From positions 1 through 21,613 of the IMG/VR virus record IMGVR_UViG_3300030102_000651: 21,613 nt of DNA, one strand, 5' to 3'. A model generated the notes under the pieces. It did no database searches and was not told the origin of the DNA. It saw only the letters and a program-made list of their open reading frames with translations. Source of the stretch: a virus. Shown piece by piece: positions 8,201-15,750 of this stretch (positions are counted from its first letter, which is position 1; every line of letters starts with the position of its first letter). The translations under genes were made by a program, and so were the position numbers.

Positions 8201-11200
8201 GTGCGAGCGTTGTTAAAAGCAGGTGAATTTAAAAAAGCTCTTGAGTATCTTGGTAAGAGAAACGAAAACAATTTTATACCTTCTAGGATAACAAAACTTG
8301 CAAAGTTGTTTGCAGAAAACGTAGGCACTACAAAGGTTGTATTGAACGCTAATTTACCAAAAGACACAGCTGGGTTGTTTGACCCAAAAACAAATACAAT
8401 AGAACTGCATCCTGACAGAGGTATGAATCCTCATGTTTTAATACATGAAGCAGCTCACGCTTTTACGTCTGCCACGTTAGCCCAGCCGTCCAATGTCACA
8501 ACAAAACAACTCAACACACTATTTAATGACGTAAAGGATAGTATTGATACAGCATATGGGTCTAAAAACTTAGATGAGTTTGTGGCTGAAGCTTTTGCTA
8601 ATCAAGAGTTTAGGCAGCAGTTAGCAAGGATCACACCAAAAGGCAAGCCTCTCAGCGCTCTACGACGTTTTGGTAATATAATAGCTAACATGTTACGACG
8701 TTTGTTAGGCGAAAAACTTGTACCTTTACAAAATATTTTACGTACGGATACAGCTCTGAATACTGTAGACCCTCTATTAGAATCTATATTAGCACCTGCG
8801 CCTGACAGCAGAAACGCTGGTGTGTTCAGTATGGCATCAGATCAAGTAGGGGTTAGGCAATTACTAAAAAGTTTAGGTAAACAAGCACAAACTAAGGCTA
8901 TGGATAGTGTTGAAAAGAATGCTTGGTTAGATGGCTTCTCTGAGGTGGTGTATAGATTAAAAAACTGGATACAGCAGTTTGTACTAGGGTTTACTGACTC
9001 TCTGGTTGCAGGAGATTTAGCCGACAGGAACGGGTTTAAAGGGTTGGGGTTTCAGTTAAACGATGCATTGTTAAGGCAGAGAGGTAGTTTAGACGATGCA
9101 AATAGGAATTTCGATGATGCTATACGCAAAGTCATAGGTATACTAAAAAAGAATCCTGGCATGGAGGCTTTGCTAAATGACCTTATCTATGACGAGACTT
9201 TTGGAGCTACCATATGGCAGATTGACCCCCTAGGTAAACGCCCTACTGATGCAGATTTAGCATCTCGGTATGATAAGCAACAGGCTATAATAAAAAAGTT
9301 AAACGATAAGTTCGGAAAAGATAAGTGGAAAGATGTGTACACTACACAAAGAGATTACTACAAAGCAAACTTCAAAGACTTAAAAGATATACTATTCGGC
9401 AGAATAAAATCTGAATTAGATGGAAAGTCTGCTACCAAAATAAAAAATATATTTGAAAAGATATTTGATGACAAAGAATTAATAGTGTACTTCCCTTTAA
9501 TACGACAGGGAACATATAAAATATCTTACATAGCAAAAGACGCTGAAGCAAGAGGACTCAAAGACCCTTTTGTTGTAGAGATGGTATCTTCAATAAATGA
9601 ACAAAACAGAAGACTTAAAGAAATAAAAGCGCAAGGGTTGGCTGACGGAGAACCCCAAGTTACCGATACACAATCCGACTTTAACAAGTATATAAGAGAA
9701 AATGCTCCACCAACTTCCTTTGTACGACAGGTTATGGATATAATAGATCAGAGTAAGTTAGGCGACACTAAGACTAAAGCCCTAAAAGAAAGTGTGGGAG
9801 AGTTGTTTATAAATGCGTTACCTGAAACGTCTTATGCTAAATCACTTCAACGTAGAACAGGTAACCCTGGACATGGGAAGAACATGTTAGAGGCATTTAG
9901 AATTAAAGGGTTTAATCTAGGTAGAGACGTAGTCAAACTACAATATAGCGCTGAGATTTCAGGTATAGAGGCTGACATAGCTAAAATAGCCGAAGAGAAC
10001 CAAGGTAACAAATATATGCAAAATCTTGCGGGTGAACTAATGAAAAGATCTAAGTTTGCAAGGCAAGGCGCAAATTATAAAGAGTTAGAAAAATGGTTTA
10101 AAAATGCTAACCAAGGGGCTTTCCTATATACCATAGGGTTTAATACTTCATCAGCTATAGTAAACCTATCTCAAATACCTTTGTTTGTTTACCCTTATCT
10201 AGGAGCAGAATATGGATTAGGTAAGGCAGGTAAGGCTATAGCTAACGCCTATCGACGTGTAGCCAACGCAAAGAACTCTATAGATAACTATTTTGAAGTT
10301 ATTGAGGGAGAATACGTGTTAAAGAAAGATTTAAAAGTATCTCCTGAAGAAGCTCAAGACCTAAAAAAGTTTGCTATGCTTGTAAAAGTAGCGCAGTCCA
10401 GAGGGCAGTTAACAAGATCATATATGATGGACGCTCTGGGCCTTGACGAGGCAGGGAGACGAAAGACAGGTGATTGGCGGTCCTTGGCAAATAATCTAGT
10501 AGCCATATCAGCTATACCATTTAATCAGGCAGAAAGACTAAACAGACAAGTAACATTGATGGCTGCGTATGACCTAGCTTTGCAGGATGGTACGTTAAGT
10601 GAGGAGGAAGCCGCGTTTAAGGCTTTACGGCAGACTCAAGAAACGAACGGAGGTGCTGTATTAGAAACCGCACCGCGCTGGGCGCAACAGGGGTTAGGGC
10701 GTGTAGCTTTGATGTACAAGAGCTACGGCATACGTATGTACACCACCATGATGCAGACAAGTAAAGAGTATCTAGATAACATGTTTGCCCCTACAGAAGG
10801 AGAGACCGCGCAAGAACGTGCGGAGAGGCTTAACGCTAAGAGGATAGCTCGTAACAAGTTAATAGGAGTTCATGCTAGTGCGTTATTGTTTGCAGGGATA
10901 CAGGGTATACCGCTCTATGGGGCGTTTGAGGTTATAGCTAACTTATTCTTTTTAGATGATGAAGAAGAAGATTTTGACTCTGTTGTACGTAGTTATGTAG
11001 GGGAGCAAGGATTTAAAGGAGCTATAAACTCGTTAACAGGTGTAGATGTGGCTACCAGAATACGACTAACGGGTCTTCTACTAAACGAAAATAGATACAA
11101 TAGAGACGCTTCTTTAGAAGAATCCTTGTTCTTCATGTTTGGAGGCCCTGCCTATAGCACTGCTAAAAGAATACAACAAGGTTTTAAGGATGCAAATGAA

Positions 11201-11722
11201 GGTGAATTAGAACGTAGTATAGAAAACTTTTTACCTCCAGGTCTAGCAAACATATTTAAAGTCGTGCCTTCTCCCCTAGGTGGCAGGTTATCAGAAGTGG
11301 GATATGAAACACGAAGAGGAGACCCTATATTTGATGACGTTACAGGTGGAGATTTAGCAGGTATACTATTTGGTTTTCCTCCCGTTGAATATACAAACAC
11401 TATGGAGAAAAATAATATAAAGAAAAATATAGATACCTCCATCAATAAGAAAAGAAGTAAAATATTAAAACGTTATTACATCGCTGCCCGCACAGGTAAT
11501 TCAGCGCATATGAATGAGGCTCTAAAAGATTTAGTAGCTTTTAATCAACGGCATCCTCTAGCACCGATTACAGTAGACTCTATAGTAAGGTCTATGAAAA
11601 GGCATATAGAACAGTCTAAAAACATACGACAGCACAACGGGGTGTCGATATCATCTACAAATAAGAATTTAATAACACTGCACGAAGGGCAGTTTGACAA
11701 TGATTATACTTTCTTTGATTAA
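5222..11722 (+). CDS. Giant polyvalent virion protein with zinc-metallopeptidase motif
   Basis: A 2166-aa protein starting one base after the preceding stop. Residues 1-37 form a short module (YEIYKKDG...GASTEELVELYL) that I associate with N-termini of large phage virion proteins. Residues 60-285 are Gly/Ala-rich and membrane-like. Residues 285-600 are highly charged, with two related helical repeats (401-444 and 484-527). HEAAH at 1075-1079, followed by DEFVAEAF (Glu1119 and Glu1123 as candidate third ligands), is a zincin-type metallopeptidase signature. About 1600-2070 is a conserved helical region with a hydrophobic segment at 1879-1910, resembling domains reported in large polyvalent proteins of phages and conjugative elements. 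Such proteins are thought to be packaged, injected and active in the new host. The peptidase call is good; other domain names are uncertain. Confidence 0.8.
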   Translation: MPTYEIYKKDGTPVRVEGPEGASTEELVELYLSKKDKPITRSDIMKEYRARAEEIRRRTPLTIGEQVGEGFKGVGSGIANLLESGALGAATILPEKGELALREKIQSAGDVVQDYLAPDERVGGISTAIPRKFGEALGSFGGILGASIINPIAGGALAVGAGAGEASERAREGEATEEERATASKLGAVVGASELINPLRIIKTFKAFRSAVGDEVTTDIVSKGRRILREAGLEGLQEFSAGVAQNFIERGIYNPEQGAFEGSKEAFGYGAGVGGFVQAIVEMIAPRRRGVRDDTETDDAGSGTRPGDDTQREEGGPTDKNVADAVEEVTASGLDTTGTTTGPNNVGKGAKDVTLEEEKADPRNLTEEEKIEAKKIKKEIEKRRKAKTKEGSGITTEAQELLNKIEGGVLPALNNNVKRILRANGIKVGKNTKPEDAINELRAKVTQPKDTEKKVEFKDVPVEQDPVKRYSGVTPTAARLISRLDEEGISTTSFAVTPEMRRAMKANGLDVPVGMTQAEALEALREKGESESTPPKKEVVFKDKKEEEGPEAGFVDTTKQGKTVVEEDNIDDEDAYAQVEEAFSDKVDETDPFRISKETIRQEFKPRFKELDDTFLPQIDQIVKEKGGKSSEAIAIRDQYNSARRTLLGQLTKAISDAAVKIRRGGTEPQELTTPGGKKYTVVKYDPKKRPKALKIDDAADVKRSVQNQKAQIAKEQRDKKADEALDALARKQEQEKRVKDRAKVKDLTQKHTAWFEQNASDDDALIDKNFFKGTKEVEDDTNARDKATLISLAIGQTKVKDKDRPAEAARDYLQRYSNTAYALEVIAHDMILQDIELVKKKDKDGKVMKDAISGRVKYKEKVTPIEKYRRPDDFLKMEKRIGPVSETEQLFLAAERIRKGTGQIRANNAVKWMKDNAPSAYKTILKLKQAEVNERAKISRQINSDSSILANLGTKKTAVDADGNLYSTDANADFLNIRTSEVLGMSIKFHPDVRALLKAGEFKKALEYLGKRNENNFIPSRITKLAKLFAENVGTTKVVLNANLPKDTAGLFDPKTNTIELHPDRGMNPHVLIHEAAHAFTSATLAQPSNVTTKQLNTLFNDVKDSIDTAYGSKNLDEFVAEAFANQEFRQQLARITPKGKPLSALRRFGNIIANMLRRLLGEKLVPLQNILRTDTALNTVDPLLESILAPAPDSRNAGVFSMASDQVGVRQLLKSLGKQAQTKAMDSVEKNAWLDGFSEVVYRLKNWIQQFVLGFTDSLVAGDLADRNGFKGLGFQLNDALLRQRGSLDDANRNFDDAIRKVIGILKKNPGMEALLNDLIYDETFGATIWQIDPLGKRPTDADLASRYDKQQAIIKKLNDKFGKDKWKDVYTTQRDYYKANFKDLKDILFGRIKSELDGKSATKIKNIFEKIFDDKELIVYFPLIRQGTYKISYIAKDAEARGLKDPFVVEMVSSINEQNRRLKEIKAQGLADGEPQVTDTQSDFNKYIRENAPPTSFVRQVMDIIDQSKLGDTKTKALKESVGELFINALPETSYAKSLQRRTGNPGHGKNMLEAFRIKGFNLGRDVVKLQYSAEISGIEADIAKIAEENQGNKYMQNLAGELMKRSKFARQGANYKELEKWFKNANQGAFLYTIGFNTSSAIVNLSQIPLFVYPYLGAEYGLGKAGKAIANAYRRVANAKNSIDNYFEVIEGEYVLKKDLKVSPEEAQDLKKFAMLVKVAQSRGQLTRSYMMDALGLDEAGRRKTGDWRSLANNLVAISAIPFNQAERLNRQVTLMAAYDLALQDGTLSEEEAAFKALRQTQETNGGAVLETAPRWAQQGLGRVALMYKSYGIRMYTTMMQTSKEYLDNMFAPTEGETAQERAERLNAKRIARNKLIGVHASALLFAGIQGIPLYGAFEVIANLFFLDDEEEDFDSVVRSYVGEQGFKGAINSLTGVDVATRIRLTGLLLNENRYNRDASLEESLFFMFGGPAYSTAKRIQQGFKDANEGELERSIENFLPPGLANIFKVVPSPLGGRLSEVGYETRRGDPIFDDVTGGDLAGILFGFPPVEYTNTMEKNNIKKNIDTSINKKRSKILKRYYIAARTGNSAHMNEALKDLVAFNQRHPLAPITVDSIVRSMKRHIEQSKNIRQHNGVSISSTNKNLITLHEGQFDNDYTFFD
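6422..6802 (+). repeat. Two diverged 44-residue repeats in the giant virion protein
   Basis: Residues 401-444 and 484-527 align without gaps, with about 11 identities by eye, including KRILRANG against RRAMKANG and INELRAK against LEALREK. Each copy is followed by a similar charged linker (VEFKDVPVEQDP and VVFKDKKEEEGP). The helix-turn/loop-helix pattern resembles HeH/SAP-type nucleic-acid-binding motifs, which is an inference. Confidence 0.5.
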
Positions 11723-11749
11723 AAAAGGTGACCACCCGAAGATGGTCAC
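11721..11749 (-). terminator. Rho-independent terminator of the leftward operon
   Basis: On the minus strand, GTGACCATC-TTCG-GGTGGTCAC forms a 9-bp stem (one U-G wobble) closed by a cUUCGg tetraloop, followed at once by CTTTTTT. It lies 45 bases past the stop of the last leftward gene. This is the classic form for stopping the replication operon before it runs into the oppositely oriented virion genes. Read rightward, the same hairpin lacks a T tract. Confidence 0.85.
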
Positions 11750-11763
11750 ATAAGAGAAAGAGA

Positions 11764-11784
11764 GTGACAAGCATAACCTGTCAC
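11764..11784 (+). terminator. Weak hairpin, possible terminator for the rightward virion genes
   Basis: GTGACA and TGTCAC form a 6-bp stem around a 9-base loop, followed by CCTACATTT with only a short T run. It sits 41 bases after the last virion gene, between the converging arms. Its half-sites are nearly the same as those of the adjacent strong terminator (GTGACC/GGTCAC), so alternative pairing between the two is possible. Confidence 0.35.
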
Positions 11785-11794
11785 CCTACATTTA

Positions 11795-12028
11795 TCACAA
11801 AATCCTCCAAATGCGAACACCTAATTTGTTATCCTCTACACGCACATGCGTTTCTACGTCCCAACCTTTTGTTTTTGCTACGTTTTTTATTTGTTTTACT
11901 GCCTCCTGAACGTTCACACAGAGGATAAACACAGAGGAACCTGCCACCATACTACCCCAGTTTACGACTATTCGTACTCCATCAGGGTTTAAATCATCCG
12001 ATTTTAATATTCCCTGCCGTAATCTCAT
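11795..12028 (-). CDS. Small conserved phage protein of unknown function
   Basis: A 77-aa protein, the last gene of the leftward operon. The ATG start lies inside the end of the primase-helicase gene, giving a 35-base overlap in another frame. It has a short basic N-terminus, then VVNWGSMVAGSSVFILCVN, an amphipathic helix (EAVKQIKNVAKTKGW) and ENRV-like charged strands ending KLGVRIWRIL. I associate this GSSVF...GW...RV...GVRVWR layout with small proteins near phage replication genes, but no function is known to me. The alternating strand-helix-strand pattern suggests a small alpha/beta fold. The strong terminator follows 45 bases after its stop. Confidence 0.65.
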   Translation of the reverse strand: MRLRQGILKSDDLNPDGVRIVVNWGSMVAGSSVFILCVNVQEAVKQIKNVAKTKGWDVETHVRVEDNKLGVRIWRIL

Positions 12029-14741
12029 CGTTTATAGAACAGTCAACTTGTATAACCCATGTAGGTGGTAAGTTCATGTGTGTGCCTCTACTGAGTCGCA
12101 TCTTAGTCTTTGTGGCCCCTAGCTTAGTTGTAAGGTCTTGTAGAAACGAGTTATAGTTTATCTGATGCTCACCACACCATGCCTTCAAAGGTTTAGGTAC
12201 AAGAAATGCACGTTTCAAATCTGTCTCGTATCGGGCTACAAGTTTACCTCTTGGTAAAGCTTCAGGTATAACAAGGTTAGCCACGTCACCCTCTTGTTTA
12301 CGCAGGTCTTCTGTGCTTTTTATCCATAGCACATTGCTCCAATGTTCGTGTATGTAGTCGTTGAGTGTCTCTTCTACAGATATACTCATGTCCTCGACCT
12401 GACGTTTGTTCTCTTTCAAACGTTCTACAGCCCACTGAAATAATTTTTTGGTGTCATACTGCACCAGACCACAACGTTTTGCCAGTATGATGCCCGTCAA
12501 CGTGCAAGCAACAAGCACTGACCAATATCTGTTCTCAGCTGTAAGCCCTGCTTTAGCGTCCACTTTCTCCTGTACCTGACGTATCAGCTTCTGTACCTCT
12601 TCTAGGTTCTCCATGACGTGTTTTATAAAAACTTTACCCGCGTGTCCGTAGTTGTTTTGTAGACAGGTGCTGAACACATCTGTTTCTTCTTTTGTCTCAA
12701 ACTGCATTCGGCTAACACGACACTCCAATATGCGCTGTGCTTCTGCTTTTGGCATGGCTTTTATGATACTTATGCGCTCTACCATGCTTGTGTTACCTGT
12801 AGTCACAGCCAGTAGCTTCCACGCTTCGCCTCTGTGACGTTCCACGTTACTGCTTGCTGACATACGTCCACGCTGTCTACCCCCAGTTAGTTGGTATGCT
12901 AGATTAGACAACTCTTTACCTGAAGTATTTGTAAGCTCGTCCATATACATTGGCAAGTTATGGTATATCTCACCTCTGTTCATCTTAGTGTTATACGTGT
13001 CTCGCTCATGCATAATCAAATCTTCTGGACTGCCCCACACCGATGCCCCTGCTACCATAGCGGTTGTCTTACCCACACCTGACTCCTTACTGTATATATG
13101 TAAAGCAGCGCAGTTTATGGGGGAAAACTTCATCAGTGGAGATCCGAAAGATGTACCCAGAACAAACTGATGCAGTTCAAAATTATCACGATTGTAAAAG
13201 TTTACTGTATCTTTCCAATCCTCCAACGTACCTTTGGGTTCAAAAGACGGGAACAAACTTGCTGTGGGTGTAGAGGGTGGATTAAATTTTGCCCCGTCTA
13301 CTGTTATCTCTTCGCTGCCAAGCACAAAACCTCCGCAATCGTCATCTGTCCACCCAAACTGTCTACGAGCTTCTTCTGCCACGCTCTTCGCTTGTAATTG
13401 TGTTACCCATGTAGTTGTGTATGCCATTATATCATCCATTCTTAGTACAGCTATGCCGTGCATAGACAGTTGTTTTCTTAACTCCTCCTTAGATGTTACA
13501 GAAGTCAACGGAACTGTAAACTCTCTTATACCATCTTGAGGCAGATGCAAACGCATGACAATAGCTTCACCCACCTCTACATCCATGATACGTTTGACTA
13601 CGTACAAGTCGTTTTGGTATATCACTTTGTCTTCTATGTTACCATCTTTGTCTTTAAAACGCATGTACACACCACCATTCGCCCCTCTAAAGTACGGCTC
13701 TGGGTATAACGGTATGTCCTTTGACGCAGGTGCTTTCCTTATACCTTTACCTAACACTATCGGTGACGCTATCTTATCCCAATGAGGACAAGCTGAACAC
13801 GTGGTTGGGTCTTCTTCTGCAAACTTAGCGCATGTATACGGACCTTTTATAAGGTCTGCTTTCTCTTCTGTCAGATACTGATTGTATTCTGGGTGTCTTT
13901 CAGACATCTTATGTACAGCTTTGTCAGCGTCATTACAAAACTTGGCTATAGATAAACCTGCTCTCCATAAAGGTTCGCTTATATCCTGTTGGTTCTCCAT
14001 AATATTCTTAATCTGCTCACACCCAACACCTTTTACAGTTTTGTCAAGTATAACTTTAAAGCTGTTCTCAGAGTTCTCTATCATGGCTTTCTTAAAAGCG
14101 TTCTCTTCGTTATCTACTTTAGTTGGTATACTGATGCCCTCTGCACCTATAAGCCTAGAGAACTCGTCAAACTCTACGCTACGAAACTCACCCGTACCAA
14201 AGAACATAACAGGTTTTTGTGTGCCACGTTTATGGTTCTGTGTTCCAGGAACTCTAAGCACACGTGCAGCATCGGCAGTTACACCATTGTCTGCTGACAA
14301 GTTATGACGTATACATGCATCTTTCAGCGCCTGCGCTACAGGTAGCCATTCAGCATAAGACACACTATCGTTAAGAACCCAGTACACATGTATCCCATAC
14401 CCAGAGTTAATTAACATGGGTCGAGGTAATCCTGTTGCTTTTACAAACCTTTTTAAGTCATGAAAAGCTGTGTTCTGGTCGGGATATTCTTTACCCACAC
14501 CGCAATCTAAATCTAAGTAAAAAGAACTTAAACTCTTTACATTTGTTACCCGTCTATCTTTATTTGTTTCGAATGTGGCTAAACCAAAGTATGCATTTAT
14601 ACCTTGAGCATCTAACTCGTTAGCCCTGCTTATTACATCGTCTATAGTTGCATGGAAGCTCTGTACCTTCTTATCCCCAAGACCTAGTACAGAATAATAT
14701 CCATCACCTAAAACCTTCTCTAAAAATTTTTTTGTTTCCAT
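11994..14741 (-). CDS. Primase-helicase: AEP-type primase fused to P-loop helicase
   Basis: A 915-aa bifunctional replication protein expected to lay down primers and unwind DNA at the fork. The N-terminal domain (about 1-200) has archaeo-eukaryotic primase motifs: YLDLD (Asp77, Asp79), SGYGIHVYW (His118) and RVLRVPGTQNHK (161-171). A Cys/His cluster (Cys304, Cys315, Cys318, His320) looks like a zinc-binding linker. The C-terminal ATPase has Walker A SGVGKTT (554-560) and Walker B LPMYMDEL (596-603), as in DUF927-like superfamily 3 type helicases. ATG 14741 is chosen over an upstream TTG at 14774 because AAGGTGGG lies 5-12 bases ahead of the ATG and nothing suitable precedes the TTG. The leader can form a pseudoknot that may control translation. 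It follows the SSB gene. Confidence 0.85.
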   Translation of the reverse strand: METKKFLEKVLGDGYYSVLGLGDKKVQSFHATIDDVISRANELDAQGINAYFGLATFETNKDRRVTNVKSLSSFYLDLDCGVGKEYPDQNTAFHDLKRFVKATGLPRPMLINSGYGIHVYWVLNDSVSYAEWLPVAQALKDACIRHNLSADNGVTADAARVLRVPGTQNHKRGTQKPVMFFGTGEFRSVEFDEFSRLIGAEGISIPTKVDNEENAFKKAMIENSENSFKVILDKTVKGVGCEQIKNIMENQQDISEPLWRAGLSIAKFCNDADKAVHKMSERHPEYNQYLTEEKADLIKGPYTCAKFAEEDPTTCSACPHWDKIASPIVLGKGIRKAPASKDIPLYPEPYFRGANGGVYMRFKDKDGNIEDKVIYQNDLYVVKRIMDVEVGEAIVMRLHLPQDGIREFTVPLTSVTSKEELRKQLSMHGIAVLRMDDIMAYTTTWVTQLQAKSVAEEARRQFGWTDDDCGGFVLGSEEITVDGAKFNPPSTPTASLFPSFEPKGTLEDWKDTVNFYNRDNFELHQFVLGTSFGSPLMKFSPINCAALHIYSKESGVGKTTAMVAGASVWGSPEDLIMHERDTYNTKMNRGEIYHNLPMYMDELTNTSGKELSNLAYQLTGGRQRGRMSASSNVERHRGEAWKLLAVTTGNTSMVERISIIKAMPKAEAQRILECRVSRMQFETKEETDVFSTCLQNNYGHAGKVFIKHVMENLEEVQKLIRQVQEKVDAKAGLTAENRYWSVLVACTLTGIILAKRCGLVQYDTKKLFQWAVERLKENKRQVEDMSISVEETLNDYIHEHWSNVLWIKSTEDLRKQEGDVANLVIPEALPRGKLVARYETDLKRAFLVPKPLKAWCGEHQINYNSFLQDLTTKLGATKTKMRLSRGTHMNLPPTWVIQVDCSINDEITAGNIKIG

Positions 14742-14745
14742 TTTT

Positions 14746-14817
14746 CCCACCTTGTGCCGAAGACACCACGACAAGATACGGCACGTTATCCTTTCGGCAA
14801 AAGCCTAGTCGTGGTGT
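14746..14817 (-). promoter_or_regulatory. Candidate pseudoknotted leader RNA upstream of the primase-helicase
   Basis: On the minus strand, ACACCACGAC (14817-14808) pairs perfectly with GTCGTGGTGT (14772-14763). Within its loop, TGCCGAA (14799-14793) pairs with TTCGGCA (14761-14755), which lies one base past the first stem, giving an H-type pseudoknot. The primase ribosome binding site AAGGTGGG (14753-14746) comes right after it. A competing 6-bp stem, GTGCCG (14784-14779) with CGGCAC (14759-14754), would use the same 3' strand. This suggests a translational switch, an RNA-processing site or an origin-like structure. I cannot match it to a named riboswitch or ribozyme. Confidence 0.55.
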
Positions 14818-14824
14818 AGTTCTA

Positions 14825-15493
14825 TTAGTCGTCCCAATCGTCAACGATAGAACTCAAGTTGCCATCAGCATCCTTGGTGGGAGGGGAGGGCTTCTTAGCA
14901 ACTTTCTTTGGCTCTGCCACAGCATCCTCTACTTCAGTATCCTCTGCATCAAAAGGATTATCCTCTTTCGCCTCAAACACATATCCATCAGTTTCTTCAA
15001 ATGGATTTTTGTCTTCATAAGGTATGTACTTTATAACCTGTACTCCTCTAAGACGCAGTGAAACATTCTGCTTGCCACCCATGTCATATGGAACAAACGA
15101 TACAGCTATATTAACTGTACTACCTGTGGTCAACAAGAAGTCTGCGGGTAATCTGTTACCCTTGGCATCAACCTGTATGGGTTTAGCGGTGGTTTGATTC
15201 TTATACGCACCTTTTAAATTAGCCTTATGCGTAAACATACCTTCGTCATCTTTGACAAACATACGCTCTAACTTCTCTGCCCACTTGTCTTTTCTATTGG
15301 CTTGGTATACTTCAGACATCGCAAAGTATAAGTCTTTGGCAGTAGCATTATCCATACGAAACTGTATAGAATACTCTGCGCCATCAGCCGTGGCATCACA
15401 TGTTACAGACCTACCTGCTTTGCTATCAAAGTGGTAAGTTGTGTTTATCTTAGGCCACAAAGCCTCTACGTTTTTTATAATATATTGTTCCAT
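14825..15493 (-). CDS. Phage ssDNA-binding protein, T7 gp2.5-like
   Basis: A 222-aa protein whose beta-rich first two thirds (about 1-155) suit an OB fold, for example SIQFRMDNATAKDLYF and TVNIAVSFVPYDMGGKQNV. A disordered Asp/Glu-rich segment follows, then a Lys/Pro-rich stretch, ending in an acidic tail DDWDD. Acidic tails of this kind in phage and bacterial SSBs contact polymerase and helicase partners. It lies directly upstream of the primase-helicase in the same operon and near the polymerase, as expected for a replisome SSB. Its ATG has an AAGGAG ribosome binding site. The assignment rests on layout and the acidic tail; the fold itself is not proven here. Confidence 0.75.
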   Translation of the reverse strand: MEQYIIKNVEALWPKINTTYHFDSKAGRSVTCDATADGAEYSIQFRMDNATAKDLYFAMSEVYQANRKDKWAEKLERMFVKDDEGMFTHKANLKGAYKNQTTAKPIQVDAKGNRLPADFLLTTGSTVNIAVSFVPYDMGGKQNVSLRLRGVQVIKYIPYEDKNPFEETDGYVFEAKEDNPFDAEDTEVEDAVAEPKKVAKKPSPPTKDADGNLSSIVDDWDD

Positions 15494-15513
15494 TTTCTCT
15501 CCTTCTCTCTATA

Positions 15514-15750
15514 TTATAAGTCTTCATCTAGTTCAGCTAGTGAATCTTCGTTCACTGTTTCTTCGCTACGGCTACTAGATGTTTTCGTCAGTGCTTCAGT
15601 TACATCTGAAAGACGAAACCTATGAGTCTTACCTATTCTTACATAAGTATCTTCAGGTATGTGTTTCTGACTTACCCAAGCACGAACAGTCGATACAGAC
15701 ACGCTAAAGTGTTTAGCTACGTCCTCTATTGTTACAAAAGGTTCATTCAT
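15514..15750 (-). CDS. Small helix-turn-helix DNA-binding protein (excisionase/MerR-like)
   Basis: A 78-aa protein. Residues 6-55 form a MerR/excisionase-type HTH: TIEDVAKHFSVSVSTVRAWV with recognition helix, wing RIGKTHRFRLSDV, then an acidic Ser-rich tail (EDSLAELDEDL). Its start overlaps the preceding stop by four bases (ATGA), so it is translationally coupled to the 131-aa gene. No integrase is in the window, so an excision role is not supported; a transcription regulator or a replication accessory factor are both possible. The acidic tail could contact RNA polymerase or another partner, which is speculation. Confidence 0.75.
   Translation of the reverse strand: MNEPFVTIEDVAKHFSVSVSTVRAWVSQKHIPEDTYVRIGKTHRFRLSDVTEALTKTSSSRSEETVNEDSLAELDEDL

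Noticed and set aside
11728-11928. 66-aa rightward frame at the arm junction
   Set aside because: It runs through both hairpins and antisense to the conserved 77-aa gene, with no ribosome binding site.
12652-14623. Several rightward frames of 60-141 codons opposite the primase-helicase
   Set aside because: They lie antisense to a gene with clear primase and Walker motifs and show no motifs of their own.
14742-14774. Longer primase-helicase starting at TTG 14774
   Set aside because: No ribosome binding site precedes the TTG, the 11 extra residues look unlike the protein start, and ATG 14741 has AAGGTGGG at proper spacing.
14763-14817. The 10-bp inverted repeat as a terminator or as insertion-sequence ends
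   Set aside because: No T tract follows the stem on either strand, there is no transposase, and the repeat is internal to an operon gap.
15514-15750. HTH protein as an excisionase marking a temperate phage
   Set aside because: No integrase, attachment site or repressor pair is visible in the window; small HTH proteins of this type serve many roles.
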